In this document: piece by piece, positions 36,731 to 45,880 of the stretch
Numbering within the stretch: the stretch's first letter is position 1
How the letters are laid out: every line of letters begins with the position of its first letter
DNA from: Actinomadura physcomitrii
Lineage (GTDB): Bacteria > Actinomycetota > Actinomycetes > Streptosporangiales > Streptosporangiaceae
Direction: 5' to 3'
DNA: 49,838 nucleotides
NCBI RefSeq assembly: GCF_008923205.2
Contig: NZ_WBMS02000064.1
Coordinates: 1 to 49,838, forward strand
Position numbers and translations under genes: made by a program
The notes under the pieces: model-generated
What the model was told of the DNA's origin: nothing
What the model saw: only the letters and a program-made list of their open reading frames with translations
Database searches by the model: none

Positions 36731-38013
36731 CGGATCCTCACCTCCGTACCGCGGTAGACGGGTCCGAGGAGCACGCTGCTCCAGTCGGGCAGGTCCTCGG
36801 GGACCTCCTGGAGTCCCGGTGCCAGCAGCTCGTTGACCAGGCGGTTCTCCTCCGGCGAGTTCGGCAGGCCGAGCGCCCCGGGCGCGACAGCGACCGGGGT
36901 GGCCGCGTTCGGGGGCGCCGACTTCACGGTGGCGCCGGCGGGGTAGCAGTGCGGTCCGCTCTTGTCGGTGTAGCGGGGCGTGTCCTTGCCGGGGACGTAC
37001 CGGCCCTTGTTCTGCACGGTCGTCACGTCCACGTGCAGGCCGGGGCGCTTGGTGCCCTTGCCGAGCACCTTGTCCATCAGCGGGATGAAGTCGTTCAGCA
37101 TCCGCAGCGTGCAGGGCATCTCCGGCGCGTACTTCTGCAGCACCTGCAGCGAGGCGCGGCTGTCGGCGGCGAGCGCGATGAAGTTGGCCGAGTTCTCGTG
37201 CAGGAAGTCCGACATGTCCTGCGACGCGCCGGTGACGGCCGCGTACAGGCGGCTCAGGTCGTCGCGCTGCTGGACGATCGAGCGGGTCGTGTAACTGAAG
37301 TCGTTGAGCGCCTGGAGGATGTCGGGCGCCGCCTCGCTGTAGTCGCTGCTGACCGCGACGAGCTCCCGGATGTCCCGGTTCAGCGCGGGCAGGCTCGGGT
37401 TGATCTTCTTGAGGTAGGCGTCCAGCTCCACAAGGGTCTGGCCGAGCCGCTCGCCGCGCCCGCTCAGCGCCTGCGACACCGCGGTCAGCGTCGCCGACAG
37501 CTGCGCCGGCTGGACGGCGGTGAGCAGCGGGTACAGGTTGTCCATCACCCGCTGCAGCTCGATCGCGTTGGACGAGCGGTCCTGGCTGATCACGTTGCCC
37601 GCGGTGAGCCGCGCCGGGCTCGGGTCCGCGGGCGGGATCAGCGCGACGTACCGCTGCCCGAACAGCGTCGTCGGCAGCAGCTGCGCGGTGACGTTGCTCG
37701 GCAGCAGCTTCACCTTGTCCGGCCGCATCGCCAGCTTCAGCGTCGCGACGCCGCCGTCGGACGACACCGTCCGCACCTCGCCGACGACGACGCCGCGCAA
37801 CTTCACGTCCGCGTGCGGATGCATCTCGCTGCCGGCGCTCGCCGTCCTCAGCGTCACCCAGCTGACCTCGGTGAACGCCTTGTCGTAGCACGCGATCGAC
37901 AGCCAGACCAGCAGCGCCGGCACCAGCAGGAACGCGACCCCGGCGAGCCGCCGCCCGGCCACCGCCTCGCCGCTCGCCCGCCTGCGCCTGCGGGCCTCCC
38001 GCCGCGCGTTCAC
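36727..38013 (-). CDS. mceA: MCE family protein, first gene (MceA)
   Basis: The 428-residue protein has a basic start, one helix (about 24-43), an MCE domain (DVKLRGVVVGEVRTVSSDGG, LLPTTLFGQRYVALIPP) and helical repeats. A C-terminal region has a CYPAGATVKSAPP segment. The GTG at 38013 gives a GTGA overlap with yrbE-B. First-position Mce proteins are the ones linked to host or surface binding in mycobacteria, though in a soil actinomycete lipid uptake is the expected role. Confidence 0.88.
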   Translation of the reverse strand: MNARREARRRRRASGEAVAGRRLAGVAFLLVPALLVWLSIACYDKAFTEVSWVTLRTASAGSEMHPHADVKLRGVVVGEVRTVSSDGGVATLKLAMRPDKVKLLPSNVTAQLLPTTLFGQRYVALIPPADPSPARLTAGNVISQDRSSNAIELQRVMDNLYPLLTAVQPAQLSATLTAVSQALSGRGERLGQTLVELDAYLKKINPSLPALNRDIRELVAVSSDYSEAAPDILQALNDFSYTTRSIVQQRDDLSRLYAAVTGASQDMSDFLHENSANFIALAADSRASLQVLQKYAPEMPCTLRMLNDFIPLMDKVLGKGTKRPGLHVDVTTVQNKGRYVPGKDTPRYTDKSGPHCYPAGATVKSAPPNAATPVAVAPGALGLPNSPEENRLVNELLAPGLQEVPEDLPDWSSVLLGPVYRGTEVRIR

Positions 38014-38837
38014 CCGGCCACCTTCACCGTCGTGTTGGTGCCCCACACCGCGAGGCTGAAGAAGAAGTCGCTCACGCTGATCAGCACGATCGAGGTGCGG
38101 ACCGCGCGGCCGACGGCCTTCCCCACACCGGCCGGGCCGCCGGCCGCGCGGTAGCCGTAGTAGCAGTGCGACAGGATCACCAGGACGCTGAACACCAGCA
38201 CCTTCAGGAACGACAGCACCACGTCCGTCGGCGACAGGAACAGCCCGAAGTAGTGGTCGTAGGTGCCCGCGGACTGCCCGTTGACCTTCACCGTGACCTC
38301 ACGGGACGCGAGGTAGGCGCACAGCAGCCCGACCGCGTACAGCGGGACGATCGCGACCGCGCCCGCGATGATCCGGGTCGTCACCAGGTACGGCAGGCTC
38401 GGGATGCCCATGACCTCCAGCGCGTCGACCTCGTCGCTGATCCGCATCGCGCCGAGCTGCGCGGTGAACCCGGCGCCGACCGTCGCCGACAGCGCGAGGC
38501 CCGACACGACCGGCGCGATCTCCCGGGTGTTGATGTAGGCGGACGCGAACCCGGTGAACGCCGACGTCCCGATCTGCTGGAGCGCGGAGTAGCCCTGCAT
38601 GCCGACGACGACGCCGGTCGCGAGCGTCATCGCGACCATCACGCCGATCGTCCCGCCGATCACGCCGAGGCCGCCGCTGCCGAACGCGACCTCCGACAGC
38701 AGCCGCTGCACCTCCTTGCGGTAGCGGTGCAGGGCGCGCGGCGTCCACAGCAGCGCCCGGACGTAGAAGGTGCCCTGGTCGCCGGGCTGGTCCAGCCACG
38801 CGAACCACCGGTTCGGCCCGGCGCGCAGCACGGCCAT
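38010..38837 (-). CDS. yrbEB: YrbE/MlaE-type permease, second subunit
   Basis: The 275-residue membrane protein has five or six helices. The MlaE motif region is AYINTREIAPVVSGLALSAT, then GAGFTAQLGAMRISDEVDAL and EVMGIPSLPYLVTTR. It forms the inner-membrane channel of the ABC-type Mce importer with the first subunit. The ATPase (MceG/Mkl) is not in this window, as is usual. One base separates it from the first subunit gene. Confidence 0.9.
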   Translation of the reverse strand: MAVLRAGPNRWFAWLDQPGDQGTFYVRALLWTPRALHRYRKEVQRLLSEVAFGSGGLGVIGGTIGVMVAMTLATGVVVGMQGYSALQQIGTSAFTGFASAYINTREIAPVVSGLALSATVGAGFTAQLGAMRISDEVDALEVMGIPSLPYLVTTRIIAGAVAIVPLYAVGLLCAYLASREVTVKVNGQSAGTYDHYFGLFLSPTDVVLSFLKVLVFSVLVILSHCYYGYRAAGGPAGVGKAVGRAVRTSIVLISVSDFFFSLAVWGTNTTVKVAG

Positions 38838-38838
38838 C

Positions 38839-39624
38839 TCAGCCTCCCTTCGGCGGGACGACCTGCAGGTAGATCCCGGTGATCACGAGGTTCATCAGGA
38901 ACAGCAGCAGGAACGTGATGACGACGGACTGGTTGACGACGTCGCCGACGCCCTTCGGCCCGCCCTTCGGGTTCAGCCCCCGGTACGCGGCGACGACGCC
39001 CGCGACGAACCCGAACAGCAGCGCCTTCGCCTCCCCCACGTAGATGTCGGGGAGCTGCGCCAGGGCGGAGAAGCTCGCGACGTACGCGCCGGGCGTGCCG
39101 CCCTGCATCATGACGTTGAAGCAGTAGCCGCCCGCGACGCCGACGACCGAGACCAGGCCGTTCAGCAGCAGCGCGACCGCGACGCACGCGAGCACGCGCG
39201 GCACGACCAGCCGCTGGACGGGCGAGACGCCGAGCACCTCCATCGCGTCCAGCTCCTCGCGGATCGTGCGGGCGCCGATGTCCGCGCAGATCGTCGAGCC
39301 CGCCACCCCGGACACCAGCAGCGCCACGATCATCGGGCTGGCCTGCTGGATCACCACCAGCACGCTGGCGGCGCCGGTGAACGACTGCGCGCCGAACTGC
39401 TGGGTGAGCGAGCCGACCTGCAGCGAGGTCACCGCGCCGAACGGGATCGACACGAGGGCGGTCGGCAGGATCGTCACGCTGGCGATGAACCAGAACTGCT
39501 CGACGAACTCGCGGAACTGGAACGGCCGGCGGAACGCCATGCCGAGCACGGTGGCGCCGAGCGCGAACATCCGCCCCGCCTGGCGCAGCGCGCCCAGCGG
39601 GAATTCGATGACCGGTGCCGCCAC
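38839..39624 (-). CDS. yrbEA: YrbE/MlaE-type permease, first subunit
   Basis: The 261-residue membrane protein has five or six helices. VLVVIQQASPMIVALLVSGV leads into GARTIREELDAMEVLGVSP, the conserved loop that contacts the ATPase. It is the first gene of the mce operon. The GTG start at 39624 has AAAGGAGG 7 bases upstream, the best ribosome-binding site of the operon. Confidence 0.9.
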   Translation of the reverse strand: MAAPVIEFPLGALRQAGRMFALGATVLGMAFRRPFQFREFVEQFWFIASVTILPTALVSIPFGAVTSLQVGSLTQQFGAQSFTGAASVLVVIQQASPMIVALLVSGVAGSTICADIGARTIREELDAMEVLGVSPVQRLVVPRVLACVAVALLLNGLVSVVGVAGGYCFNVMMQGGTPGAYVASFSALAQLPDIYVGEAKALLFGFVAGVVAAYRGLNPKGGPKGVGDVVNQSVVITFLLLFLMNLVITGIYLQVVPPKGG

Positions 39625-39866
39625 GGCCGGGCCTCCTTTCGCGTGCGCATGGTCCAGGAAAACTACTGGCGGGTAAATTCAATTCGCAAGAAGCAAAGGG
39701 ACGGAATTCCGAGGCGCGGTGCTTTTCTATCCGGAACTGACAGGTTCTCGATGATCATCTTCAATTCCTTGGCAGCGGGGGAACACCGCGCCCGGGCCCT
39801 GGGAGGGGCGCGCGAACGGCGGCCGACCGGCTATCGTCAAGGCCCCACCCCGCGGGAAGGACACCA
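39625..39866. promoter_or_regulatory. Divergent promoter region of the mce operon and a lipoprotein gene
   Basis: This 242-base region is AT-richer than its neighbours. On the minus strand TTGCGA and TAGTTT with an 18-base spacer lie just upstream of the yrbE-A gene and could be its -35/-10 pair. A CGGAATTCCG palindrome near 39710 and a partial dyad AAC-CTGTCA-GTT (minus strand) around 39735-39755 are possible operator parts. All assignments are tentative. Confidence 0.35.
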
Positions 39867-40265
39867 GTGAACCGACGTCATCTCGCAGTCCTGCTGCTCG
39901 CGCCGGCGCTCGCCCTCACCGCCTGCGGCGGTGGCGGCGGCGACGACGGCACGGGCGCCTCGTCCTCCTCGTCGGGCCCGGCCGCCGGCGGTTCCGCGGC
40001 CCCGTCCGGCGGCGGCGTGCCCGGCGCGCCGTCCGGCGGCGGTTCGTCCGGCGGCAGCGGCGGCACCGGCGGCACCGGCACGTCCGGCGGCGGCGCTCCC
40101 TCCGCCGCGCCGACCAAGGTCGTCAACGACTTCGTCGCGTGCATGCGCGCCCACGGCGTCAAGGTCCCCGACGACGTGAGCCACTGGCAGCCCACCCCCG
40201 GCCCCGGCGACACCCACATGCAGGCCGCGCTGCTCGCCTGCATGAGGTCCGCCGGCGCGAAGTGA
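39867..40265 (+). CDS. Small lipoprotein with CMRAHG motif
   Basis: The 132-residue precursor has a lipobox LALTAC (Cys20), a Gly/Ser-rich linker to about residue 85 and a compact C-terminal domain (NDFVACMRAHGVKVPDDV, SHWQP, QAALLACMRS) with two cysteines that may form a disulphide. The motif recurs in many actinobacterial lipoproteins of unknown role. A close paralogue is encoded at 47787-48200 on the same strand. The GTG has GGAAGG upstream. It is divergent from the mce operon. Confidence 0.8.
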   Translation: MNRRHLAVLLLAPALALTACGGGGGDDGTGASSSSSGPAAGGSAAPSGGGVPGAPSGGGSSGGSGGTGGTGTSGGGAPSAAPTKVVNDFVACMRAHGVKVPDDVSHWQPTPGPGDTHMQAALLACMRSAGAK

Positions 40266-40283
40266 TCCCGGGCCCGCCGCCCC

Positions 40284-40922
40284 TCATACGCCGGGCTTCT
40301 TGCACGGCGCGGCGCGGGTGAAGGCGTCGCCGATCGCGGGCGACGCGCGCAGCGCCCTCGTCGGCGGCCGGTAGCCGCCGAGCCGGCGCATCGCCTTGCC
40401 CGCGTCCGCCTGCGCCGTCCGGAACGCGGGCGTGCCGGGCCTGCCGGTGCGCAGCCCGGACGCCGCGTCCCGCAACTGCCGCCCGGTGGCCTCCAGGTCC
40501 TTGAGCGTCGCGTCCAGCACGGCCCGCCCGTCCGCCATCGGCGGCGAACCGGCCTGCTGGAGCCGGGCGCGGACGGTGTCGAGCCGCTTCGCCATCCCGG
40601 TCATGTAGGCGGCGATGGCGCGCTCGGAGGCGGCGACGTCCCGCGCATTGATCTTGGGCAGCGGGGAGTCGGTGATGCCCGGCGGGATCGCCCGGCACAC
40701 CCGTCCGGCCCAGGCGACCGCCGCCTTCGTCGCCGTGCGGCGCGGCTCCGCCTTCGTCGAGGCGGCGGCGCCGGTCGCGGTGGGCGCGGCGGCGGCCGTG
40801 GTGCCCTCCTTGCCCTCGTCGTCGCCGCTGCATCCGGCGAGCGGCGCGGCGGCGAGGGCCGCGAGGACGAGCCCGGCGATCGCGCGGCGCGCCATGGCGG
40901 CACGCATGTCCCCGGCGTTCAC
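40284..40922 (-). CDS. Lipoprotein, WAGxVC family, copy 1
   Basis: The 212-residue precursor has a lipobox PLAGC, an Ala/Thr-rich linker and a helical domain (AVAWAGRVCRAIPPG, ASERAIAAYMTGMAKRLDTV, RALRASPAIGDAFTRAAPC). It is a paralogue of the next gene upstream, with matching start WAGxVC and end ALRA-P-AF-C. No function is known. The GTG at 40922 gives a GTGA overlap with that paralogue. Confidence 0.75.
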   Translation of the reverse strand: MNAGDMRAAMARRAIAGLVLAALAAAPLAGCSGDDEGKEGTTAAAAPTATGAAASTKAEPRRTATKAAVAWAGRVCRAIPPGITDSPLPKINARDVAASERAIAAYMTGMAKRLDTVRARLQQAGSPPMADGRAVLDATLKDLEATGRQLRDAASGLRTGRPGTPAFRTAQADAGKAMRRLGGYRPPTRALRASPAIGDAFTRAAPCKKPGV

Positions 40923-41455
40923 AGCTGGTGCGTCTTGCAGGAGCCGGCCTGGTCGAACGCCTTCGCCAGGGCGGGGTCGGCGCGCAGGTCCTTGGTGGGG
41001 CCCTGGTAGGTCTGCACCTTCCGCATCGCCTGCCCCGCCTCGGTGACGGCGGCCTTGAAGGACTTGGCGTCGGTCACCTTCGCCTTGGCGAGCCCGCCGG
41101 ACGCGGTCCGCACCGCCGACTCGGTGCCGCGCAGGTTGGCCAGCGCCGTGTTCAGCGCCGCCCCTCCGTTGTCGACGGGCGGCGCGCCCGCCCCCTGGAG
41201 CCGGGTCTCCATCGTCTGGAGGCGCTTGCCCATCGCGTCGAGGAAGCCCGCGAGGGCCTTGGCGGACCTCGCCCCGTTCTCCGGGTCGAGCTGCGGGAAG
41301 CTCAGGCCGGCGCCGCTCGCGGTGACGCCGTCGCAGACCTTCCCGGCCCACGCGACCTCCGGTTTCGCCTTGTCGCCGCCGTCTCCGCCGCAGCCGGCGG
41401 CGGCCGAGGCCGTGACGGACGCGAGCACGGTTCCGATGATCAATCGCCGAATCAT
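40919..41455 (-). CDS. Lipoprotein, WAGxVC family, copy 2
   Basis: The 178-residue precursor has a lipobox SAAAGC and a helical exported domain (EVAWAGKVCDGVTASG, LAGFLDAMGKRLQTMETRL, DLRADPALAKAFDQAGSC). Two conserved cysteines, one near each end, probably form a disulphide. AAGGAGAG precedes the ATG by 6 bases. It follows the broken DUF6801/lipase region on the same strand. Confidence 0.75.
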   Translation of the reverse strand: MIRRLIIGTVLASVTASAAAGCGGDGGDKAKPEVAWAGKVCDGVTASGAGLSFPQLDPENGARSAKALAGFLDAMGKRLQTMETRLQGAGAPPVDNGGAALNTALANLRGTESAVRTASGGLAKAKVTDAKSFKAAVTEAGQAMRKVQTYQGPTKDLRADPALAKAFDQAGSCKTHQL

Positions 41456-41466
41456 CGAACTCTCCT

Positions 41467-41832
41467 TCAGGAACTCGGGGTGGTGGCGCAGTTCGAGGCC
41501 GCGGGCTTCCCGGCGAGCCGGTCCGCGATGAACGCCATGGCGTCGGCGTTTCCGCGGTAGACGAGCGTGATGTGGCTCAGGCCGTTCCAGACCTTCCAGG
41601 TGAGCGGCACGCCCGCGGCGCAGTACTGCCGGTGCAGCGTGTCCGCCTGGTTGAACGCGACGATCTCGTCGGCGTCGGAGTGGTATTGCAGGACGGGCAC
41701 CTTGATGGGCGTGCCGCCGAGCCGGTTCTCGGTGACGCGGTCCGCCCACGGCTCGGTGCCCAGCGGATTGGTGGTGAAGTAGTCGGCGACCTTCTTGCCC
41801 TGGTAATCCAGCAGCAGTTCGAGGGTGCAGTC
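41467..41832 (-). pseudogene. C-terminal fragment of a secreted lipase (secretory lipase family)
   Basis: The frame ending at 41467 encodes CTLELLLDYQGKKVADYF, then VPVLQYHSDADEIVAFNQAD and WKVWNGLSHITLVYRG. This is the end of an alpha/beta-hydrolase lipase, with the catalytic Asp (SDADEIV) and His (SHITL) regions present. The N-terminal part with the catalytic serine is missing. Upstream sequence is a DUF6801 gene in another frame. About 120 codons remain. Confidence 0.75.
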
Positions 41833-42800
41833 GCGCGGCACTGGTCGCCGACGCCGGCCGGGAGCCCGAGCACCTTGACCGACGTCACCCGCACGTCCAG
41901 CGCGGAGTCGGCGGTGAGCGCGCCGCCGGCCAGCCTGCCGGTGGTCTCGCCGGGCCGGCCGAACGCGACGTCCGCCGTGACGGGCAGGAACCCCCACGCC
42001 TTGAGGTCGGCGGTGGCGGGGTCGAGGGCGAGGTCGCCGGTGACGTTCCCGGTGCCCGGGTCGATGCCGGCGCCGAACGTGCCGTTCAGGGGGACGGTCC
42101 CGCCGGCCGCCTTGACGGCCGCCGTCCCCTGGACCGTGTAGTCGTGGTGGGTCGAGACGGGCGTCGAGTCGACGACGTCGAAGGTCGCGAGCACGTCGTC
42201 CTGCCCCGGGTCCTGCGTGCATTCGGACTCGAAGGTGCCGAGGCCGGACGGGCCGCCGTCGCCGATCGCCGGCGTCAGCGTGAGCACGAGGTCGCCGACC
42301 CTGATCGTCCCCTTGCCGGTCTTGCGGAACGTCAGCGGGACGGTGGTGCCGTGCGCCCGCACGTCGAAGGCGCCCTCCGCCGGGACGGCGGTGGTGGCGA
42401 GCTTCGAGGTGACGGCCACCGGCAGCCCGGACGGCACGTCCGGCACCGTGATGGACGCCTTGGCCAGCGCGGTCCCGTCGAGCTTCACCGACCCGGCGGC
42501 GGCCAGGCCGCGCGCCGCGCCGGCGCTGACGGTGGACACCGAGTCCACCGAGAACCCCGGCACCTGCTGCCCGCTGACAACGGTCTTCGGGACGTCGGTG
42601 CTGATCTCGACGGTGAGCGGCTCGGGGCCGATCAGCGGGAACACGCAGTGGTAGTTCAGGGTCAGCGAGACCGGGTCGGCCGCGGCGGGCGCCGCGGTGC
42701 CGGCGAGGGCCGCGGCACCGGACGCGAGCGCGACGGCGCACGCCATGGCCGCGCTCCCGGCCGTTCTCCTCGTGGCTCTCAACGCCGCCTCCCTGGTCAT
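41577..42800 (-). pseudogene. DUF6801-type secreted protein, 3' end replaced by lipase sequence
   Basis: The 5' part (ATG 42800) encodes a signal peptide (end near residue 40), a DUF6801-type domain (LTLNYHCVFPLIGPEPLTVE) and most of a C-module (VPLNGTFGAGIDPGTGNVTG, WGFLPVTADVAFG, GVGDQC). At about 41833, just after GDQC, homology stops. The paralogues at 42877 and 45254 continue with PxDIxLKS and a GCGxLT segment there. The frame then runs through lipase sequence out of frame to 41577. The protein is therefore truncated. Confidence 0.75.
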
Positions 42801-42807
42801 CGCTGGT

Positions 42808-42844
42808 GGCCCCCGCCGCCGTCCCTGGCAGAGCGGCGGGGGCC
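42808..42844. terminator. 12-bp stem-loop after the large DUF6801/FN3 gene
   Basis: GGCCCCCGCCGC at 42808-42819 pairs perfectly with 42833-42844 across a 13-base loop. It lies about 30 bases past the stop of the 774-residue protein gene on the minus strand. It probably terminates that transcript and insulates the gene below. Confidence 0.65.
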
Positions 42845-42876
42845 GGAATCAGGACCGTTCGGTCACTGCCGGAAGA

Positions 42877-45201
42877 TCACTTCTGCGGCGCGGCCTTCAG
42901 GTCGATCGCGTTCCCCGGGCCGGCGGCCAGCGCGCTGACCAGCGGCGTCAGGGCGCCGCAGCCGGTGAGGCCGGGCAGGGTGTAGTTGCCGGTCAGCGTC
43001 CCGCCGCCCGCCACGCCGAAGTCGGTGGACTTCAGCGGGATGTCGGCCGGGGCGCTGGTCTGGCAGGTGTTCCCGACGCCCAGGTCCATCCCGAACACCT
43101 TGACCGAGGAGATCTTGACGACGGTCTTGGTGTCGGTGCTGAGGGTCGAGCCGGACAGGGTGCCGGTCGTCTTGCCCTGCGGGGCGAAGGAGACGCCGGC
43201 GGTCGCCGGGATGAACCCGAACAGCGAGAAGGTGCCGGTGGTCGGGTTCAGCGTCAGGTCGGCGGAGACCTTGCCGCTGCCGTCGACCGTGGCGCTGACC
43301 GCGCCGTTCAGCGCGACCTTGCCGTTCAGGCCCTTGATGGTCGACGACCCGGACAGCGCGTACGAGACGCCGCCGCCGGTCGGCTTGCCGGGCACGTTCA
43401 CCGTGGCCGGGGCGGACGCGGCGGACTCGTTGCCCGCGCCGTCCACGGCCGACACCGCGAACGTGTGGTCGCCCGCGGCCAGTCCGGTGACCTTGGTCGA
43501 CGTGCCGGTGACGACGTCGCCCTTCTTGCCGTCCACGGTCACGTAGTAGCCCTTGACGCCGGAGCCGCCGTCGTTGTCGGTGGACGCGTCCCATGACAGC
43601 GCCACCGAACCGTCGTCGGACCCGGTGCCCTTGACGTTCGCCGGGGCGGACGGGGCGGTCGTGTCGGGGCCGGGGCCCGTGGAGATCTTCACCGTGACCG
43701 GAGCGGACGCGGCCGACTCGTTGCCCGCGTTGTCCACCGCCGACACACCGAACGTGTGGTCACCATCGGCCAGACCCGAAACGGTCGTGGACGTACCCGT
43801 CACCAGGTCGCCCTTCTGACCGTCCACCGTCACGAAGTAGCCCTTGACACCCGAACCGCCGTCGTTGTCGGTCGAGGCGTCCCATGACAGCGCCACCGAG
43901 TCACCGGTCGCCGCACCCTTCACGTTCGCCGGCACGGACGGAGCGGTCGTGTCGGTCGGCGGCGGCGTGCCGCCGTCCTTGATGGTGAAGCTGAACAGGG
44001 TGTTGTCCTGCCCGGCCTTCAGGTGGCACGTGAAGTCGCCGAGGTTCGCGGGGTTGCCGTCGGCGTCGTAGGTCGTGAAGTTCTGGATGTCGATGTCGTC
44101 CAGGGTGACCTTGCCGTCGCCGGTCTTGCTGAACGACAGCGCCGGGGCCTTGCCGGGCCCGTTGATGCTGACCGGGCCGGTCGCCGGGACGTCGGTCTTG
44201 TCCAGCTTCAGCGCCATCTGCAGCGGGACGGGGTTGGCCATCTCGGGCACGGTGATGGTCGGGTGCGCGAGCGCGGTCCCGTCCATCTGCACGGCGCCGA
44301 GCTGCTGGAGCCCGTTCTCGTTCACGTCGGCCGGAACGGTCGAGACCGACGTGACCTCGATGGCCTGGGAGATGAAGTCCTGCGTCGCGGTGTTGACCGG
44401 GACCTCGGTCGGGAAGTTCGACTTCACCTTGACCTGCAGGTCGCCGTCGCCCACGAGGGGGTACGGGCAGGTGTAGTCGAGCGTCTTCTCCGGCGAGGAG
44501 GGCAGGCCCGGCTCGAGCGTCTGCACCGGGTTCGGCGCCGGGTAGGTGTCCGGCTTCGGCTCCGGCTGGGCCGGGTTGCTCCCGTCGTCGATGAGGAACT
44601 GCTTCAGGACGTTGTTCTGCCCCGGCAGCTGCTTGCACGACGCGTTGAGCGTGCCGAGCCCGGTCGGGTTGCCGTCCGCGCCGAGCGGGTTGATCGTCAG
44701 GTCCAGGTTGCCGACCGTGATCTGCGCCCAGCCCGCCTTGTTGAACGTCAGCGGGACCTGCGTGCCGGTGGCGGTGATGTCGAACGGGCCCGAGTCGGGC
44801 ACGTCCGCGTCCGCCAGCGTCATGTTCGGCTTCAGCGGCAGGCCGCTCGGATACTGCGGGGCGGTCAGCTTGGCCTGCGCCTTCGCCGTTCCCGTCAGCT
44901 TCTTGGCCAGGGTCGTCCACAGCCCGAAGGTCGTGTCGCCGCTGACCGTCGAGACGGCCTTGATGTTGATCGTCGGCGAGGGGGTGTTCAGCGCGACCTT
45001 GTCGGGGATGTCGGTCGAGACCGCGACGCTCAGGTCCTGCTGGCCGATCAGCGGGTAGGTGCAGCGGTACTTCAGCGTCAGCGACGCGTCGGCCGACGCC
45101 GCCGGCGCCGCCACGATGCTCGCCATGGCGAGCATCAGGCCCGCCGTGGAGCCGAGGACCGTGCCGGTCCTGACTCTTCGTGCGATGTTCTTCGGTTTCA
45201 C
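42877..45201 (-). CDS. Large secreted protein: two DUF6801 domains, two FN3 domains, C-module
   Basis: The 774-residue precursor has a signal peptide (cleavage near 37). DUF6801-like domain 1 (LTLKYRCTYPLIGQQDLSVA) spans about 40-215 and domain 2 (LDYTCPYPLVGDGDLQVKVK) about 245-410. Two fibronectin type III repeats (DTTAPSVPANVKG and DTTAPSAPANVKG starts) at about 418-605 are nearly identical. A C-module (about 615-774) has LFGFIPATAGVSFAPQGKT and NTCQTSAPADIPLKS. No membrane or wall anchor is seen. The function is unknown; FN3 spacers are typical of secreted carbohydrate- or surface-binding proteins. The GTG at 45201 is preceded by GAGAGGT, as in the next gene. Confidence 0.82.
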   Translation of the reverse strand: MKPKNIARRVRTGTVLGSTAGLMLAMASIVAAPAASADASLTLKYRCTYPLIGQQDLSVAVSTDIPDKVALNTPSPTINIKAVSTVSGDTTFGLWTTLAKKLTGTAKAQAKLTAPQYPSGLPLKPNMTLADADVPDSGPFDITATGTQVPLTFNKAGWAQITVGNLDLTINPLGADGNPTGLGTLNASCKQLPGQNNVLKQFLIDDGSNPAQPEPKPDTYPAPNPVQTLEPGLPSSPEKTLDYTCPYPLVGDGDLQVKVKSNFPTEVPVNTATQDFISQAIEVTSVSTVPADVNENGLQQLGAVQMDGTALAHPTITVPEMANPVPLQMALKLDKTDVPATGPVSINGPGKAPALSFSKTGDGKVTLDDIDIQNFTTYDADGNPANLGDFTCHLKAGQDNTLFSFTIKDGGTPPPTDTTAPSVPANVKGAATGDSVALSWDASTDNDGGSGVKGYFVTVDGQKGDLVTGTSTTVSGLADGDHTFGVSAVDNAGNESAASAPVTVKISTGPGPDTTAPSAPANVKGTGSDDGSVALSWDASTDNDGGSGVKGYYVTVDGKKGDVVTGTSTKVTGLAAGDHTFAVSAVDGAGNESAASAPATVNVPGKPTGGGVSYALSGSSTIKGLNGKVALNGAVSATVDGSGKVSADLTLNPTTGTFSLFGFIPATAGVSFAPQGKTTGTLSGSTLSTDTKTVVKISSVKVFGMDLGVGNTCQTSAPADIPLKSTDFGVAGGGTLTGNYTLPGLTGCGALTPLVSALAAGPGNAIDLKAAPQK

Positions 45202-45253
45202 CTCGTACCTCTCGTGTGCGTGAGGTTGGGGGGCAGAGGGCGCGGGCGGGGGC

Positions 45254-45880
45254 CTACGCCTTGGCGGTGAGGTTCAGCGTGATCGTGTTGCCGGACCCGG
45301 CGGTGAAGGCGTTGAGGATCCCCGTCAGCGGGCCGCAGCCGTCGATCGCCGACAGCGAGAAGTCGTCGGTCTTGAGCGTGCCGCCCTTGGACGGGATGAA
45401 CTTGCCGTCCGACTTCAGGACGATGTCCGACGGCTCGGTGGTCTGGCACGTGTCGCCGCCGCCGAGCGGGATGGAGCCGAACGCGTTGAACGAGCTGAGC
45501 TTGACGATCATCTTGGAGTCCGTCGTCAGCTCGCTGTTGGCGTAGGTGCCGGTGGTCTTGCCCTGCGGGACGAAGGAGATGTCCGCGGTCACCGGCAGGA
45601 TGCCGAGGATCGAGAAGTCTCCCTTGGTCGGGTTCAGGGTCAGGTCCGCCGTGACGTTGTCGGCCGGCTTGGTCACGTCGAGGTCGGCCTCGACGCCGCC
45701 GGTGAGGTCGGTGCTGCCGTTCGGCGCCTTGATGAACGACGACCCCTTCAGGTCGAAGGAGTAGTGGATCGGCGCGGCGGCGGAGGCCGGCAGCGCCGAC
45801 GCGATGGCGGCGGCGCTCAGCGCGACGGCCGCGCCGGCGAGCATCCCGCCCCTGCGCCGGGTGTTCTTCGTGGTCTTCAC
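45254..45880 (-). CDS. Secreted single C-module protein of the DUF6801 cluster
   Basis: The 208-residue precursor has a signal peptide (to about residue 36) and one C-module (HYSFDLKGSSFIKAPNG, DFSILGILPVTADISFVPQG, GDTCQTTEPSDIVLKSDGK, IDGCGPLTGILNAF). The same module ends the proteins at 42877 and 46146 and, truncated, that at 41577. A pair of conserved cysteines lies about 50 residues apart. It is the minimal form of the family. It lies 52 bases upstream of the large paralogue, probably in one transcript. The GTG start has GAGAGGT. Confidence 0.8.
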   Translation of the reverse strand: MKTTKNTRRRGGMLAGAAVALSAAAIASALPASAAAPIHYSFDLKGSSFIKAPNGSTDLTGGVEADLDVTKPADNVTADLTLNPTKGDFSILGILPVTADISFVPQGKTTGTYANSELTTDSKMIVKLSSFNAFGSIPLGGGDTCQTTEPSDIVLKSDGKFIPSKGGTLKTDDFSLSAIDGCGPLTGILNAFTAGSGNTITLNLTAKA

